Assembly: GCA_015488545.1 (NCBI GenBank)
Contig: WFNN01000030.1
Coordinates: forward strand, 1 to 44,264
Source: Thermaceae bacterium
GTDB taxonomy: Bacteria > Deinococcota > Deinococci > Deinococcales > Marinithermaceae
Direction of reading: 5' to 3'
DNA length: 44,264 nucleotides
How positions within the stretch are numbered: the first letter of the stretch is position 1; each line of letters opens with the position of its first letter. A model generated the notes under the pieces. The model ran no database searches. It saw only the letters and a list, made by a program, of their open reading frames with translations, and was not told where the DNA came from. Below are positions 1 through 9,500 of this stretch, piece by piece. Made by a program: the position numbers and the translations under genes.

Positions 1-1
1 C

Positions 2-694
2 CCCGACCCCCTCCGCCCGGTACCGCCGCCCGCCGGACACGACCTGGCCCTCGAAAACGCCACCGTCCGCTACCCCAAAGCGGCGCAACCCGCCCTCGCC
101 GGAGCCAGCCTCGACCTTCCGGCGGGGCGCCAGGCGCTCCTCCTAGGCCCCAGCGGAGCGGGAAAGAGCACGGTGGCCTGGACCTGGCTGCGCTTCCTCC
201 TCCCTGAAGCGGGCCAGGCGCTCCTCGGCGGGCAACCGATTCCCCGGCTACCGGGGCGGAAGGCCCGCCAGCCCCTTGTCTACCTCGACCCCCATCCGGT
301 GGTCTTTTTTGGCACCGTCCGGGAAAACCTGCAGGTGGCCGACCCCGAGGCCGACGACACCGCCCTTTGGCAGGCGCTCGAGGCCGCCCTGCTCGCCGAC
401 CGTGTCCGCGAGTTCGAGGACGGCCTGGACACCCGGCTTGGCCCCGGAGGGGTGGTGCTATCGGGCGGGGAAGCCCGGCGGCTTTCGATCGCCCGGGCGG
501 CGCTGAAAAAGGCCCCGGTGTGGCTCCTCGACGAACCGACCGAGGGGCTCGACGCGGACACCGAAACCAACCTCATCACCAGGCTGGCGGAGCTACTCCG
601 GGGAAAAAGCGTGCTATGGATCAGCCATCGTCCCCTCGACGGCCTTGACCTCCCCCGTTACCGGGTCGAGGGGGGCCGCATCAAACGCGCGTAA
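2..694 (+). CDS. cydC: ABC exporter ATP-binding C-terminal part, CydC-like (5' truncated by window edge)
   Basis: Open frame continues to window start; Walker A GPSGAGKST (about 150-176), signature LSGGEARRLSIARA, Walker B VWLLDEPTEGLD as in CydC. Confidence 0.7.
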   Translation, partial: PDPLRPVPPPAGHDLALENATVRYPKAAQPALAGASLDLPAGRQALLLGPSGAGKSTVAWTWLRFLLPEAGQALLGGQPIPRLPGRKARQPLVYLDPHPVVFFGTVRENLQVADPEADDTALWQALEAALLADRVREFEDGLDTRLGPGGVVLSGGEARRLSIARAALKKAPVWLLDEPTEGLDADTETNLITRLAELLRGKSVLWISHRPLDGLDLPRYRVEGGRIKRA

Positions 695-1485
695 AGCCCC
701 CGAAGGGCCTCAGGGGAGAGGGCCTCGGCCCGAACCCGGAGGTCGAGGCCGAGCTCGGCCATCGCCGCGACCACGCGCTCTCGCTCGTAACCCCCGGCCT
801 CGAGGTTTTTTCTCAACGTCTTCCGTCGGTTCCGAAAGGCGGCGTCGAGGAAAGCGAAGTAGCCGGGGTCGGGTCGGGCCCCGCTGGGGAGGAGCCGGAC
901 CACCGCGGAGGTGACCTCGGGCGGGGGGAAGAAAACAGTCGGAGGCACGTCCCGAAGCCGTTCAACCATGGCCAGGTGCTGCACCCTGAGGGCCAACGGC
1001 CCGTAGTCCCTGCTCCCGGGGCGGGCCGAAAGCCTAGCCGCCACCTCCCGCTGGACCATCACCACCAGGCGGGAAAACCGCCCCACCGCCAGCAACCGAA
1101 GAATCAAGGGGGTGGCAACGTTGTAGGGAAGATTGGCGACCAGGAGGCTGCCCTCGGGGACCCCTTCCCAGGGGTAGGCCAGAGCGTCGGTGAAAACCAG
1201 TTCAGCCTTCCCGCCGGTGACCTCGAGGAGCAACGGCGCCAGACGACGATCCTTCTCAATGGCGGTGACCCGGGCCCCGGCCTCGAGCAGGGAGAGGGTC
1301 AACCCCCCAGCCCCGGGACCGATCTCGTAGACCCGGTCCCCCGCGGCCACCCCGGCCGCGCGAACGACGAAAGCGAGCAGGTTCCTGTCCACCAGAAAGT
1401 GCTGACCAAGCCCTTTCGAAAGCCGCACCCCGTGACGGCCGAGAAGATCCAAAAGCCCCCGCTTGGTCCTGGGGTCGGCGTCCAT
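658..1485 (-). CDS. rsmA/ksgA: 16S rRNA (adenine1518/1519-N6) dimethyltransferase
   Basis: LSKGLGQHFLVDRNLL, YEIGPGAGGLTLSLLEAGARVTAIEKD, VANLPYNVATPLI motifs. Confidence 0.95.
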   Translation of the reverse strand: MDADPRTKRGLLDLLGRHGVRLSKGLGQHFLVDRNLLAFVVRAAGVAAGDRVYEIGPGAGGLTLSLLEAGARVTAIEKDRRLAPLLLEVTGGKAELVFTDALAYPWEGVPEGSLLVANLPYNVATPLILRLLAVGRFSRLVVMVQREVAARLSARPGSRDYGPLALRVQHLAMVERLRDVPPTVFFPPPEVTSAVVRLLPSGARPDPGYFAFLDAAFRNRRKTLRKNLEAGGYERERVVAAMAELGLDLRVRAEALSPEALRGLYARLMRPPSTR

Positions 1486-2231
1486 CAGAACTGAACCGGC
1501 ACCGCCTCGAGGCGGTTCTCGTCGAGCAGCAACTCGAGGTACTGGCCGCGGTCAAGAGCATCGATCAAAGCAAACCCCTTTTCCATATCGAGCACGATTT
1601 CGTCCACCGGGGTGTGGCCGTAGACCCCAAAACGGTACCCCGAGCGCCGCACATACTCGGGGCGTTCACGCCACCAGGTTTTGGCCTCGCGGCTTTGGTA
1701 GAAAAGGGCGTCGTAGCTTTGCAACCAGGGGGTGGGCCCGGCATGGGCGAACTGCACCCCGAGGATCTCGTGGGCCAGGGGCCAGCCCCGCATCCAGCTG
1801 GCCACCCCGGGGGGCAGCTCGTGCCCCCCGTAGGCGGGGTCGAACTCGCGGTGCTCGATGCCGTAGGCGTTGCCCAAAAGGAGCTCGTGGGTCAGGGCGG
1901 CGTGGTCGTGGTTGCCAAGCACGACCACCGCGTGGCCCCGGGCAGCCTCGAGGTAGCGCTTTACCTTCAAGAGCTCCCCCACCTGGGCCAGCGCCGCCCG
2001 CTTCAGGTGCTCGGGGTCATGGTCGTCGTAGTCGGCGAGCCCGGTGAGCCGCCGGTAACCCTCGAGGGTTTTGGGGTGCACCAGGTCACCGAGCAACACC
2101 ACCCGGTAGCGCCCCTCCCGCACCGGGGGTGTGGGCAGGCCTTGCTCGTCGGCGGCGTAGGCCGCCCGAAGCGCAGCCCACATCCGCTCGAACTCGGCGT
2201 GCACGTCCCCCAGGGCGATGACCTTGATCAT
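1485..2231 (-). CDS. Calcineurin-like metallophosphoesterase
   Basis: ALGDVHAE, VVLLGDLVHP, VVVLGNHDHA, GHTPVDE metal-site motifs; ATGA overlaps with both neighbouring genes. Confidence 0.85.
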   Translation of the reverse strand: MIKVIALGDVHAEFERMWAALRAAYAADEQGLPTPPVREGRYRVVLLGDLVHPKTLEGYRRLTGLADYDDHDPEHLKRAALAQVGELLKVKRYLEAARGHAVVVLGNHDHAALTHELLLGNAYGIEHREFDPAYGGHELPPGVASWMRGWPLAHEILGVQFAHAGPTPWLQSYDALFYQSREAKTWWRERPEYVRRSGYRFGVYGHTPVDEIVLDMEKGFALIDALDRGQYLELLLDENRLEAVPVQF

Positions 2232-2806
2232 TCCTTCAACAGCGCCCGGAGCTCCCCGTAAAGGCGGCGGGTTTCCTCGGGCGTTCTGCCGTATCCGCCG
2301 TAGCGGGTGAGGATGCGGGCGGCCTCCCTCCCCTTCCCCGCCTGGCGCAGGCGCTCAACCAGGCGGTCGATCAGCTCCTGGGGCTCGGGCTTTTCCCCCA
2401 CCCTGCCCGGTGGGGAAAACCGGCCGGTCCGCTCGTCGTAGGGCACCCAGGTTTTCTCCATGCGGTAGAGGTGGCGGCCCACCCCGAACTTCACCGCCGC
2501 TCGCTTGAGGGCATCGGAAAACGCCGCCTTCAGGCTTTCCCCCTCGCCCACGTCCTCCTTGGTCACCCCGAGCACGGTAAGGCGGCACTTGACCTGGTAA
2601 GCGCCCTTTTCCAGCACCAGCGGCTCGTAGGCGTCGAACCAGCCCTCCGGCCCCACCACCTCATCGAGGCGATCGAGCACCGCCCGGGCGTCAACGTAGG
2701 GGACCACCAGCGCCCGCTTCTTGTCCTTGCTGACCGCTTCCACCCGCCACTGGATCTCCTGCTCGGGGAAGGGCTCGGCCAGCGCCAGCCAGAGGTCCTG
2801 GTCCAC
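2228..2806 (-). CDS. ddrA: Rad52/Rad22-family DNA repair protein, DdrA-like (GTG start)
   Basis: IQWRVEAVSKDKKRALVVPYVDARAVLDRLDEVVGPEGWFDAYEPL...SDALKRAAVKFGVGRHLYR resembles the Rad52/DdrA fold signature. Confidence 0.8.
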   Translation of the reverse strand: MDQDLWLALAEPFPEQEIQWRVEAVSKDKKRALVVPYVDARAVLDRLDEVVGPEGWFDAYEPLVLEKGAYQVKCRLTVLGVTKEDVGEGESLKAAFSDALKRAAVKFGVGRHLYRMEKTWVPYDERTGRFSPPGRVGEKPEPQELIDRLVERLRQAGKGREAARILTRYGGYGRTPEETRRLYGELRALLKE

Positions 2807-2812
2807 GCTACA

Positions 2813-2818
2813 ATTCTA
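2813..2818 (-). promoter_or_regulatory. -10 element (TAGAAT) of ddrA-like gene, leaderless-type
   Basis: Reverse strand TAGAAT-N6-GTG start. Confidence 0.55.
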
Positions 2819-2820
2819 CA

Positions 2821-2849
2821 TTGACAGGCCCCGGCGCGATTCCTAAGAT
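2821..2849 (+). promoter_or_regulatory. Sigma-70/A-type promoter for tRNA-Gln
   Basis: TTGACA (2821-2826), 17 bp spacer, TAAGAT (2844-2849), 11 bp before the tRNA 5' end. Confidence 0.85.
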
Positions 2850-2860
2850 AGGGGCGGCTT

Positions 2861-2934
2861 TGGGGCGTCGTCTAATGGCAGGACAGCGGACTTTGGATCC
2901 GCCGGTCGTGGTTCGAGTCCACGCGCCCCAGCCA
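2861..2934 (+). tRNA. tRNA-Gln (anticodon TTG at 2893-2895), CCA encoded
   Basis: Acceptor TGGGGCG/CGCCCCA, anticodon arm GCGGA-CTTTGGA-TCCGC, T arm GTGG-TTCGAGT-CCAC, encoded CCA; T6 tract 2937-2942 follows. Confidence 0.95.
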
Positions 2935-2979
2935 ACTTTTTTCACCCCTCCCTCGTAAAAGGCGGTAGAGTAAGGCGTA

Positions 2980-3357
2980 ATGGAAGCCCTGGTGGTGAGC
3001 GCCAACACGACCATGCGGGCGTACCTCGAGGTCACCCTCGAGGCCGAAGGCTTCCAGACCACCAGCATGGCCGACGGCGCCCAGGCGCTCCGCTACCTCA
3101 AGGAGCACACCCCCGCTCTCATCGTCCTGGACGAAGAGGTCAAGGGTGAACTCAGCGCCCTCGACCTGGCCTGGCGCATCAAGCGCGTGCGTAGACTCAA
3201 GGACGTGCCGGTGGTGGTCCTGGTCGGAAGCGCCGACCAACGCACCCAGGTCGCCGCCCAGATGGCGCGGGTGGACAAGCTCCTGGTCAAGCCCCTGGTG
3301 GGCGGTGAGTTCCGCGCCTTCGCCCGTCGCACCATTGAGATGAAGACCCGCCACTAA
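2980..3357 (+). CDS. Stand-alone receiver (CheY-like) domain protein, degenerate acidic pocket
   Basis: Receiver-like pattern with IVLDEEV (phospho-Asp) and LLVKPL (Lys), but N-terminal strand is LVVSANTT instead of xxVDDD. Confidence 0.7.
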   Translation: MEALVVSANTTMRAYLEVTLEAEGFQTTSMADGAQALRYLKEHTPALIVLDEEVKGELSALDLAWRIKRVRRLKDVPVVVLVGSADQRTQVAAQMARVDKLLVKPLVGGEFRAFARRTIEMKTRH

Positions 3358-3360
3358 ACG

Positions 3361-5553
3361 ATGCGCTGGATCCGTTATCCGCTATACGCTGCCCTCGCCC
3401 TGTCCGCTGGTTTGGTCCTAGCCGCCTTCCTGGTGGCCTACCGCTGGAGCCGCGACCTGCCCAGCCTGGCGGCCTTCGAATCCCTCCGCCTTACCGCCAC
3501 CACCACCCTGCTCGCCGCCGACGGTACCCCGATCGCCACCCTGGCCTCGGTGGAAGGGGGCCGGGCAGTGCGGCGGCGGTTGGTCAACCTCGACCAGGTT
3601 TCCCCTGCCGCCGTCGCCGCCATCGTGGCCAGCGAGGACCGGCGGTTCTTCCGCCACCATGGGATCGACTGGATCCGGTTCTTCGGCGCCCTCTACCACA
3701 CCCTCCGGGGCGACCTCCAGGGGGGCAGCACGATTACCACCCAGGTGATCAAAAACACCCTTTTAAAGGAACTCGCTGGCCGGCGAACGCTGGAGCGAAA
3801 GTTCAAGGAGTTCCTGCTGGCGCTTGAGCTCGAGCGCCGTTACTCCAAGGAGGAGATCCTCGGCATGTACCTGAACGTCGCCTTTTGGGGCGGCAACCTG
3901 ACCGGGATCGCCGCGGCCAGCGAGGCCTACTTTGGCAAAGACCCGAGCCAGCTCACCCTCGCTGAGGGAGCCTACCTAGCCTCGCTAATCCCTGCCCCCA
4001 ACGCCCGCTACCGCGACCTGAAGGGCACCTTGGCCCGCGCCCGCCGGCTCATCCGGGAAATGGAAAGGGACGGCTGGGTCACCGCAGCCGAAGCCGGGGC
4101 CGCCCTGAAAGCGCCCATTGTCCCCCGGGGATGGCAAGCCACTTACCGGGACGGCCAGCTGATCGAGGCCAAACTCGAAAACCCCGCCGCGCAGGCCCTA
4201 CCGGACCTCACCGCACGGGTGGCACCGCGCTTCGTGCTGGCAGTACGGAAGTTTCTCCTAAACCGGTTTGGAGCCGAGCGGGTTTTCGGGCAAGGGGGGC
4301 TGAGGGTCACCACCAGCCTCGACCTCGGTATGCAACAGGCCGCCGAAGCCGCCGCCAAATACGCGGTGGAAAAGGGCCTTCTGCCTACCGGGGCCCAACT
4401 CGCCATCGTGGGCCTTGACCCCGCCACCGGCGAGGTCAAGGCGATGATCGGGGCCCGGCCCGGAACCGAAGGGGAGTTCAACCGGGCCACCCAGGTGGAG
4501 CGGAGCCCGGGTTCAGCGGTAAAGCCCTTCGTCTATGCCACCGCCCTGGAGTCGGGCTGGACCCAAGCCAGTCCGGTCTGGGACAAAGAGGTCGAATTCA
4601 AAGACCCCACCCAGCCGGATGGGGTCTGGAAGCCCAAAAACTTCTCGGGAACCTTCCTAAACCGAACGGTTACCATCCGCTACGCCCTGGACCGTTCGCT
4701 CAACATCCCCGCGGTGCTTACCGCCGAGAGCGTGGGGGTGCCCCGGATCGCCGCCAAGCTTAGGCAACTGGGGTTTAAGGTGCCGGCCCATCCCAGCCTG
4801 GCCATCGCCATCGGCGCGGTGGGGGCAAACCCCTTGCAGATGGCCCGGGCCTACGCCAGTTTCGTTGAAGGTGGCCGCATGCCGGTGGCGGTGCTGGTCA
4901 AGCGGGTCGAGGATGACCAGGGGCACGTCCTTTACCAGGCCGAACCCGACACCCGGCAGGTGTTCCCGCCCGAGGTCGCCGCCCTGGGCTGGGACATGCT
5001 GAAGGGTTACGTCAACGACCCCGACCCCTTTGGAAAGCGGAGCCTGGCCTGGCGGGCCCGGATACCCGGCCGGGTGGTGGGGGGCAAGACGGGAACCTCC
5101 AACGAGGCCCGCGACCTGTGGTTCGCCGGCATCACCAAGGGCCTGGTGGCCGTGGTGTGGGTGGGGCGCGACGACAACAAGCCGATGCGCTGGCACGGCA
5201 AGGAGCCCTCGTCCTCGGTGATCAACCCGCCGATCTGGCGGCGGTTCGTCGAGGCCGCGCTCCAAGGGCACCCGGCCGGCGATTACCCCGTTCCCGAAAC
5301 CCTGGAGGTGGCAAGGATCGACTTGCTCGACGGCGTGCCCCGGCCCGACGGGGTGGACGTTCGGTTCCGCAAGGGCCGGGCCCCGGCCTGGGAGACCCCG
5401 CCGATGGGGCCCTTCCGCTGGCAGCCGCTGGACCCCGGCAGCGGGTGCCCGCTTGGACCCGAACGCTTCTGGCGTTCGGTACGGTGGCAACCGGCGCCAG
5501 CGGAAGGGGCTATCGGCTCCGCTTGCAGCGGGGGCAGTAGCCCAAGAAGGTGA
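3361..5553 (+). CDS. Class A penicillin-binding protein (transglycosylase/transpeptidase)
   Basis: SEDRRFFRHHGIDW, GGSTITTQ, LNVAFWGGNLTGI; transpeptidase SPGSAVKPF, GKTGTSNEARD. Confidence 0.95.
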   Translation: MRWIRYPLYAALALSAGLVLAAFLVAYRWSRDLPSLAAFESLRLTATTTLLAADGTPIATLASVEGGRAVRRRLVNLDQVSPAAVAAIVASEDRRFFRHHGIDWIRFFGALYHTLRGDLQGGSTITTQVIKNTLLKELAGRRTLERKFKEFLLALELERRYSKEEILGMYLNVAFWGGNLTGIAAASEAYFGKDPSQLTLAEGAYLASLIPAPNARYRDLKGTLARARRLIREMERDGWVTAAEAGAALKAPIVPRGWQATYRDGQLIEAKLENPAAQALPDLTARVAPRFVLAVRKFLLNRFGAERVFGQGGLRVTTSLDLGMQQAAEAAAKYAVEKGLLPTGAQLAIVGLDPATGEVKAMIGARPGTEGEFNRATQVERSPGSAVKPFVYATALESGWTQASPVWDKEVEFKDPTQPDGVWKPKNFSGTFLNRTVTIRYALDRSLNIPAVLTAESVGVPRIAAKLRQLGFKVPAHPSLAIAIGAVGANPLQMARAYASFVEGGRMPVAVLVKRVEDDQGHVLYQAEPDTRQVFPPEVAALGWDMLKGYVNDPDPFGKRSLAWRARIPGRVVGGKTGTSNEARDLWFAGITKGLVAVVWVGRDDNKPMRWHGKEPSSSVINPPIWRRFVEAALQGHPAGDYPVPETLEVARIDLLDGVPRPDGVDVRFRKGRAPAWETPPMGPFRWQPLDPGSGCPLGPERFWRSVRWQPAPAEGAIGSACSGGSSPRR

Positions 5554-5965
5554 CCCGGGCCGAATCAAGGTCCCAGTTGCTCTTGGCCTCGGCCTCGGGG
5601 ATCACCGGCTCCAGGAACTCGGGGAGCTCCGAAGCCAGGATGTCCTCCACCCGGCCACAGGAGCGGCAAGCCAGGTGGTGGTGCGGTTTGGAGTAGCCGT
5701 CGTAACGGGTCACTCCTTTGGGATCCTTGAATTCGTAAATCAAGCCGGCGTCGCGAAGAACCTGCAGGTTGAGGTAGACGGTGGAAAGCCCAATGGCGTA
5801 GCCCTTTTTCCGCAATCCCTGGTACAGCTCCTCGGGGGTGGGGTGCGTATTTTTGCGGTCAAGGTAGGATAATATACGCTCGCGGGGGAGCGTGTGCCGT
5901 AGGCCCACGTTCCTTAGCCGTTCGCGGTAGGCCGAGGCCCGATCCTTATTGCGAATTCTTGGCAT
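5510..5965 (-). CDS. Fur-family (Fur/PerR) metalloregulator
   Basis: LRHTLPRERILSYL, STVYLNLQVLRDAGLI, HHHLACRSCGRVEDI, CPRC; AGGAGGTGG ribosome-binding site upstream of ATG 5965. Confidence 0.9.
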   Translation of the reverse strand: MPRIRNKDRASAYRERLRNVGLRHTLPRERILSYLDRKNTHPTPEELYQGLRKKGYAIGLSTVYLNLQVLRDAGLIYEFKDPKGVTRYDGYSKPHHHLACRSCGRVEDILASELPEFLEPVIPEAEAKSNWDLDSARVTFLGYCPRCKRSR

Positions 5966-6038
5966 TTTGAAATCCACCTCCTAACGGTTCCAGTATACAC
6001 GACGTGCCTCGGTGCGAGGCCCGCGGTATAGTGGGCGC

Positions 6039-6317
6039 ATGGACCGGCCACGGCCAAGCTACCGCCTGCTCACCCTTGTCTTCGCCTTGGGCGTGCTGCA
6101 GGCGCTGGCCTTGGTTGGATTCGAGCTTTTCCGTCTCCATCGGCTGGAGGCCCAGGCCGCCGCGCTCTCGGCCCAAAACGCCGAACTTTGGCGGCAGGTG
6201 CGTGATCTCGAGGCGGTCTTGGAAAAACGCGACGACCCCGCTTTCCTCGAGGCCCTGGCCCGGGGGATGGGGTGGGTGAAGAAGGACGAGATTCTCTATG
6301 CTCGAACGCCTCATTGA
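6039..6317 (+). CDS. FtsB/DivIC-like septum formation initiator protein
   Basis: Short protein with one N-terminal TM, coiled coil, then FLEALARGMGWVKKDEI typical of FtsB/DivIC family; preceded by TATAGT-N7-ATG. Confidence 0.6.
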   Translation: MDRPRPSYRLLTLVFALGVLQALALVGFELFRLHRLEAQAAALSAQNAELWRQVRDLEAVLEKRDDPAFLEALARGMGWVKKDEILYARTPH

Positions 6318-6576
6318 GGAACTTCTAGGGGATGAGTCCCTGACCCGTGGCTTGAGCGAGAGCGAAGCCCAGGAGCTTCTTTCCTGGCTAATCGGCCTTC
6401 TCGAGGAAGACGCCGACGAACGCGAGGGCCGGCTCATTCACCAGCTGGGCCGCAAGCTGGCCGGGCTGGCCCAGCGCCACCGGGTGCCGGTGGAGGAGCT
6501 CATCGAGCTGGTGGAACTGGCCTGGGGCGAGGAGATACCGGCCCCACCGGAACCCGAGCCGCGCCTCCAGGCCTAG
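6298..6576 (+). CDS. Small acidic hypothetical protein
   Basis: ORF of 92 aa overlapping the preceding gene by 20 bp; stop shares CTAG with the dnaE stop. Confidence 0.6.
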   Translation: MLERLIEELLGDESLTRGLSESEAQELLSWLIGLLEEDADEREGRLIHQLGRKLAGLAQRHRVPVEELIELVELAWGEEIPAPPEPEPRLQA

Positions 6577-9500
6577 AAGGGAACCACTTCGGCGCCGCCC
6601 CCCTCGTCGGAACGCCCGGCCAGGAGGGCCGCGGGGTCGGGAACCAAACGGGCCCGCACCTCTTCAGGAGGGAGCTCTTTCAGGACCTCGGCGGAGGTCC
6701 GAACCTCCCGCGATTCCAGGAGCGCCCACCCCCAGGGCCCCCGTACCCGGAGCCGGAGGGGGTGGGGGCCGGGGTGGGCGTCGAGGAGGCTCCTGAGCTC
6801 CAGCATCGCGCGATCGTCCAAGCGTTCCAGGTCGAGCTCGAGCTCAAGCAGCTGGGGCAGCCCCTCGAGCTCCTCCCAGGGGTAGAGGTCCTCGGCCACC
6901 ACCCGGAGGCTCTCGCCGTCGGCGTCGGGTTCGACGAAGGCCACCAGGGCCACCGGGGTATCCTCCCTGAGCCGGGGCGAAACCCGCTCGTAGGCCCGGC
7001 CAAAGGCCACCACCTCCACGGCACCGGTTTCGTCGGCCAACTGGAACTTGGCCATCATCCCGCCGCTTTTGGTGGGGCGCCGGGCCACGTCCTCCACCAT
7101 GCCGGCCAGGATCACCTTAAGCCGGCGGCGACCCCGCGCCGCCTGCTGATAGTAGGCCGCCAGCTCCCCGATCCGGGTGCTGGCCACTTCGGGAAGGCCC
7201 TCGAAATGGTGAAGCGGGTGACCGGTGACGTAAATCCCGAGCGCCTCCTTCTCCATCTTGAGGCGCTCGACCTCGGGCAGGGGGGGCGTTTTGGGCAGCG
7301 GCGGCTCGCTGGCGTCGGCAAAGAGGCCGGTGAGCCCAGCCCGGGCCTTCTCCTGCTCCGCCGCCGCCCACTTGATGAGTTCCTCGAGGCCGGCCAGCAT
7401 CGCCCCGCGTTCGCCGAAAGCATCGAAGGCGCCGGCCTTGATCAGGGCCTCGACCGCGCGCCGGTTGGCGAGGGAAAGGTCGATGCGCTTAAGGAAGTCG
7501 GCCAGCGAGGCAAATGGCCCGCCCCGCTCCCGCTCGGCCAGGATCGCCTCGGCGGCAGCCTCGCCCACGTTTTTCACCGCCGAAAGCCCAAAGAGGATCT
7601 CCCCCCCCGCCACCTTGAAGTCGAACCCCGAACGGTTGATGTCCGGGGGGAGGACAGGAATCCCCATCGCCCGGGCATCGCGAATGTACTCGGCCACCTT
7701 GTCGGAGTTTTTGCGTTCAACGGTGAGCAGGGCGGCCATGAACTCCACCGGGTAGTGGGCCTTGACGTAGGCGGTCTGGTAGGCGATCAGAGCGTAGGCG
7801 GCGGCGTGGCTCTTGTTGAAGCCATAGTTGGCAAAGGCCTCCAGCATGTCGAACAGCCGGCTGGCCTCCTCCTCGGGGATCCCCCGCTCGGCCGCGCCCT
7901 GGACAAAGCGCTCGCGGTGGCGCTTCATCTCCTCGACCTTCTTCTTGCCCATCGCCCGGCGAAGAAGATCGGCCTCGCCCAAGGAGTAGCCCGCCACCGC
8001 GCTAGCGATCTGCATAATTTGCTCTTGGTAGACGGGAATCCCGTAGGTTTCCTCGAGGATAGGCTGAAGGTATTTTTCGGCGTGGGGGAACTCAGCGTAG
8101 CTAACCGGCTCCTTGCCGTGCTTCCGCCGAATGTAGGTGGGGATGTTCTCCATCGGGCCCGGCCGGTAAAGGGAGACGATCGCGATCAGGTCGTGGATGC
8201 GCTCGGGGCGGAAGGCGCGGACGGTGTTGGTCATCCCGGTGCCCTCGAGCTGGAAGACCCCCTTGGTCTCGCCCCGCTGCAGAAGCCGAAAGGTGGTGGG
8301 GTCGTCCAGGGGAAGGCGGTCGAAGTCCAGCTCGACCCCCCGGGACTCCTTCACGATGCGGGCGGCCTCTTCCAGGAACGAGAGCGTCCGGAGCCCCAGG
8401 AAGTCCATCTTCAAAAGCCCCAGGGCCTCGACCGCGTTCATGTCGTACTGGGTGATAACCTTGTCGCCGCCCCCGGACTCCTTCATCAGGGGAACCAGGT
8501 CGGTGAGCGGCCCCTCGCCGATCACCACCCCGGCGGCGTGAATCGAGGCGTGCCGGGTGAGGCCCTCGAGCCGCTGGGCGACCTCGAGCACCCGCCGCAC
8601 CTCGGCATCGTTCTTCATCATCTGGGATAGCTCGGGTACGGTCTCGATCGCCTCCTTCAGGGGAATCGGCCGGCCGAACTTGGTGGGCACCAGCTTGGCG
8701 ATCTCCTCGGCCCTTTTATGGGGGATGCCGAAAACCCGGGCCACGTCCTTGATCGCGGCCTTGGAGGCCATGGTCCCGAAGGTCGCGATCTGGGCCACCC
8801 GATCCTCGCCGTAACGCTCGCGGACGTACTCGATCACCTCGTCGCGGCGCACGTCGGAAAAGTCGGTATCGATATCGGGCATCGAAACCCGGGCGGGGTT
8901 CAAAAAACGCTCGAAAAGCAGGTGAAACTCCAAGGGATCGATGTTGGTGATCCGGGTGGCGTAGGCCACCAGGCTTCCTGCGGCGCTACCCCGCCCCGGC
9001 CCCACGCTAATCTTCCTGGCCTTGGCCCAGTTGATGTAGTCCTGGACAATCAAAAAGTAGCCGGGAAAGCCCATCTCCTCGATCACCGCAAGTTCGTGGA
9101 GGGCCCGGGCTAGGATCGCGTCGGCGTCCCATTCCCGTACTTCCTTGGGATCGGGGAGACGTTGCTGCAGCCGCTTTCGGGTTTCGGGAGCGAGCAAGGC
9201 GAGGGCCTCGGCCAAGGCCTCGATCCCCCCGTGGGGCACCGCCACCCCAGCCTCGCGCAGAACGCCCCGGTAGTAGTCTTCGGTGATCCGATCGGGGTAG
9301 CGCTCGGCCAACCCCCGGAAGGTGAGTTCGGCCAAGTGCTGAGCATCGGTCTTACCCTCAGGGGTGGGGTATTTGGGAATGCGGTAGCGCTTTTTGTCGT
9401 CCACCGGCAGCTCGACGTTGGCCATCTGGGCGATAAGCACGGTGTTATCGATGACCTCGTCGCCCCACTCCTCCGGGGGAAGCGCCCTTCGCATCTCCTC

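Noticed and set aside
2811-2830. Possible radiation/desiccation response motif upstream of ddrA-like gene
   Set aside because: CATTGACA resembles part of the Deinococcus motif as I recall it, but the left half-site is missing and the match is explained by the tRNA promoter -35 TTGACA.
3020-3050. Recurrent CTCGAG/ACCTCGAGGT palindromes across the window
   Set aside because: Mostly in-frame Leu-Glu codons (CTC GAG) in a GC-rich genome; no clustering or fixed spacing seen by eye.
6762-8630. 622-aa ORF on + strand antisense to dnaE
   Set aside because: Shadow ORF from GC-biased third positions; low-complexity G/H/V/L/P-rich translation and dnaE is unambiguous on the other strand.
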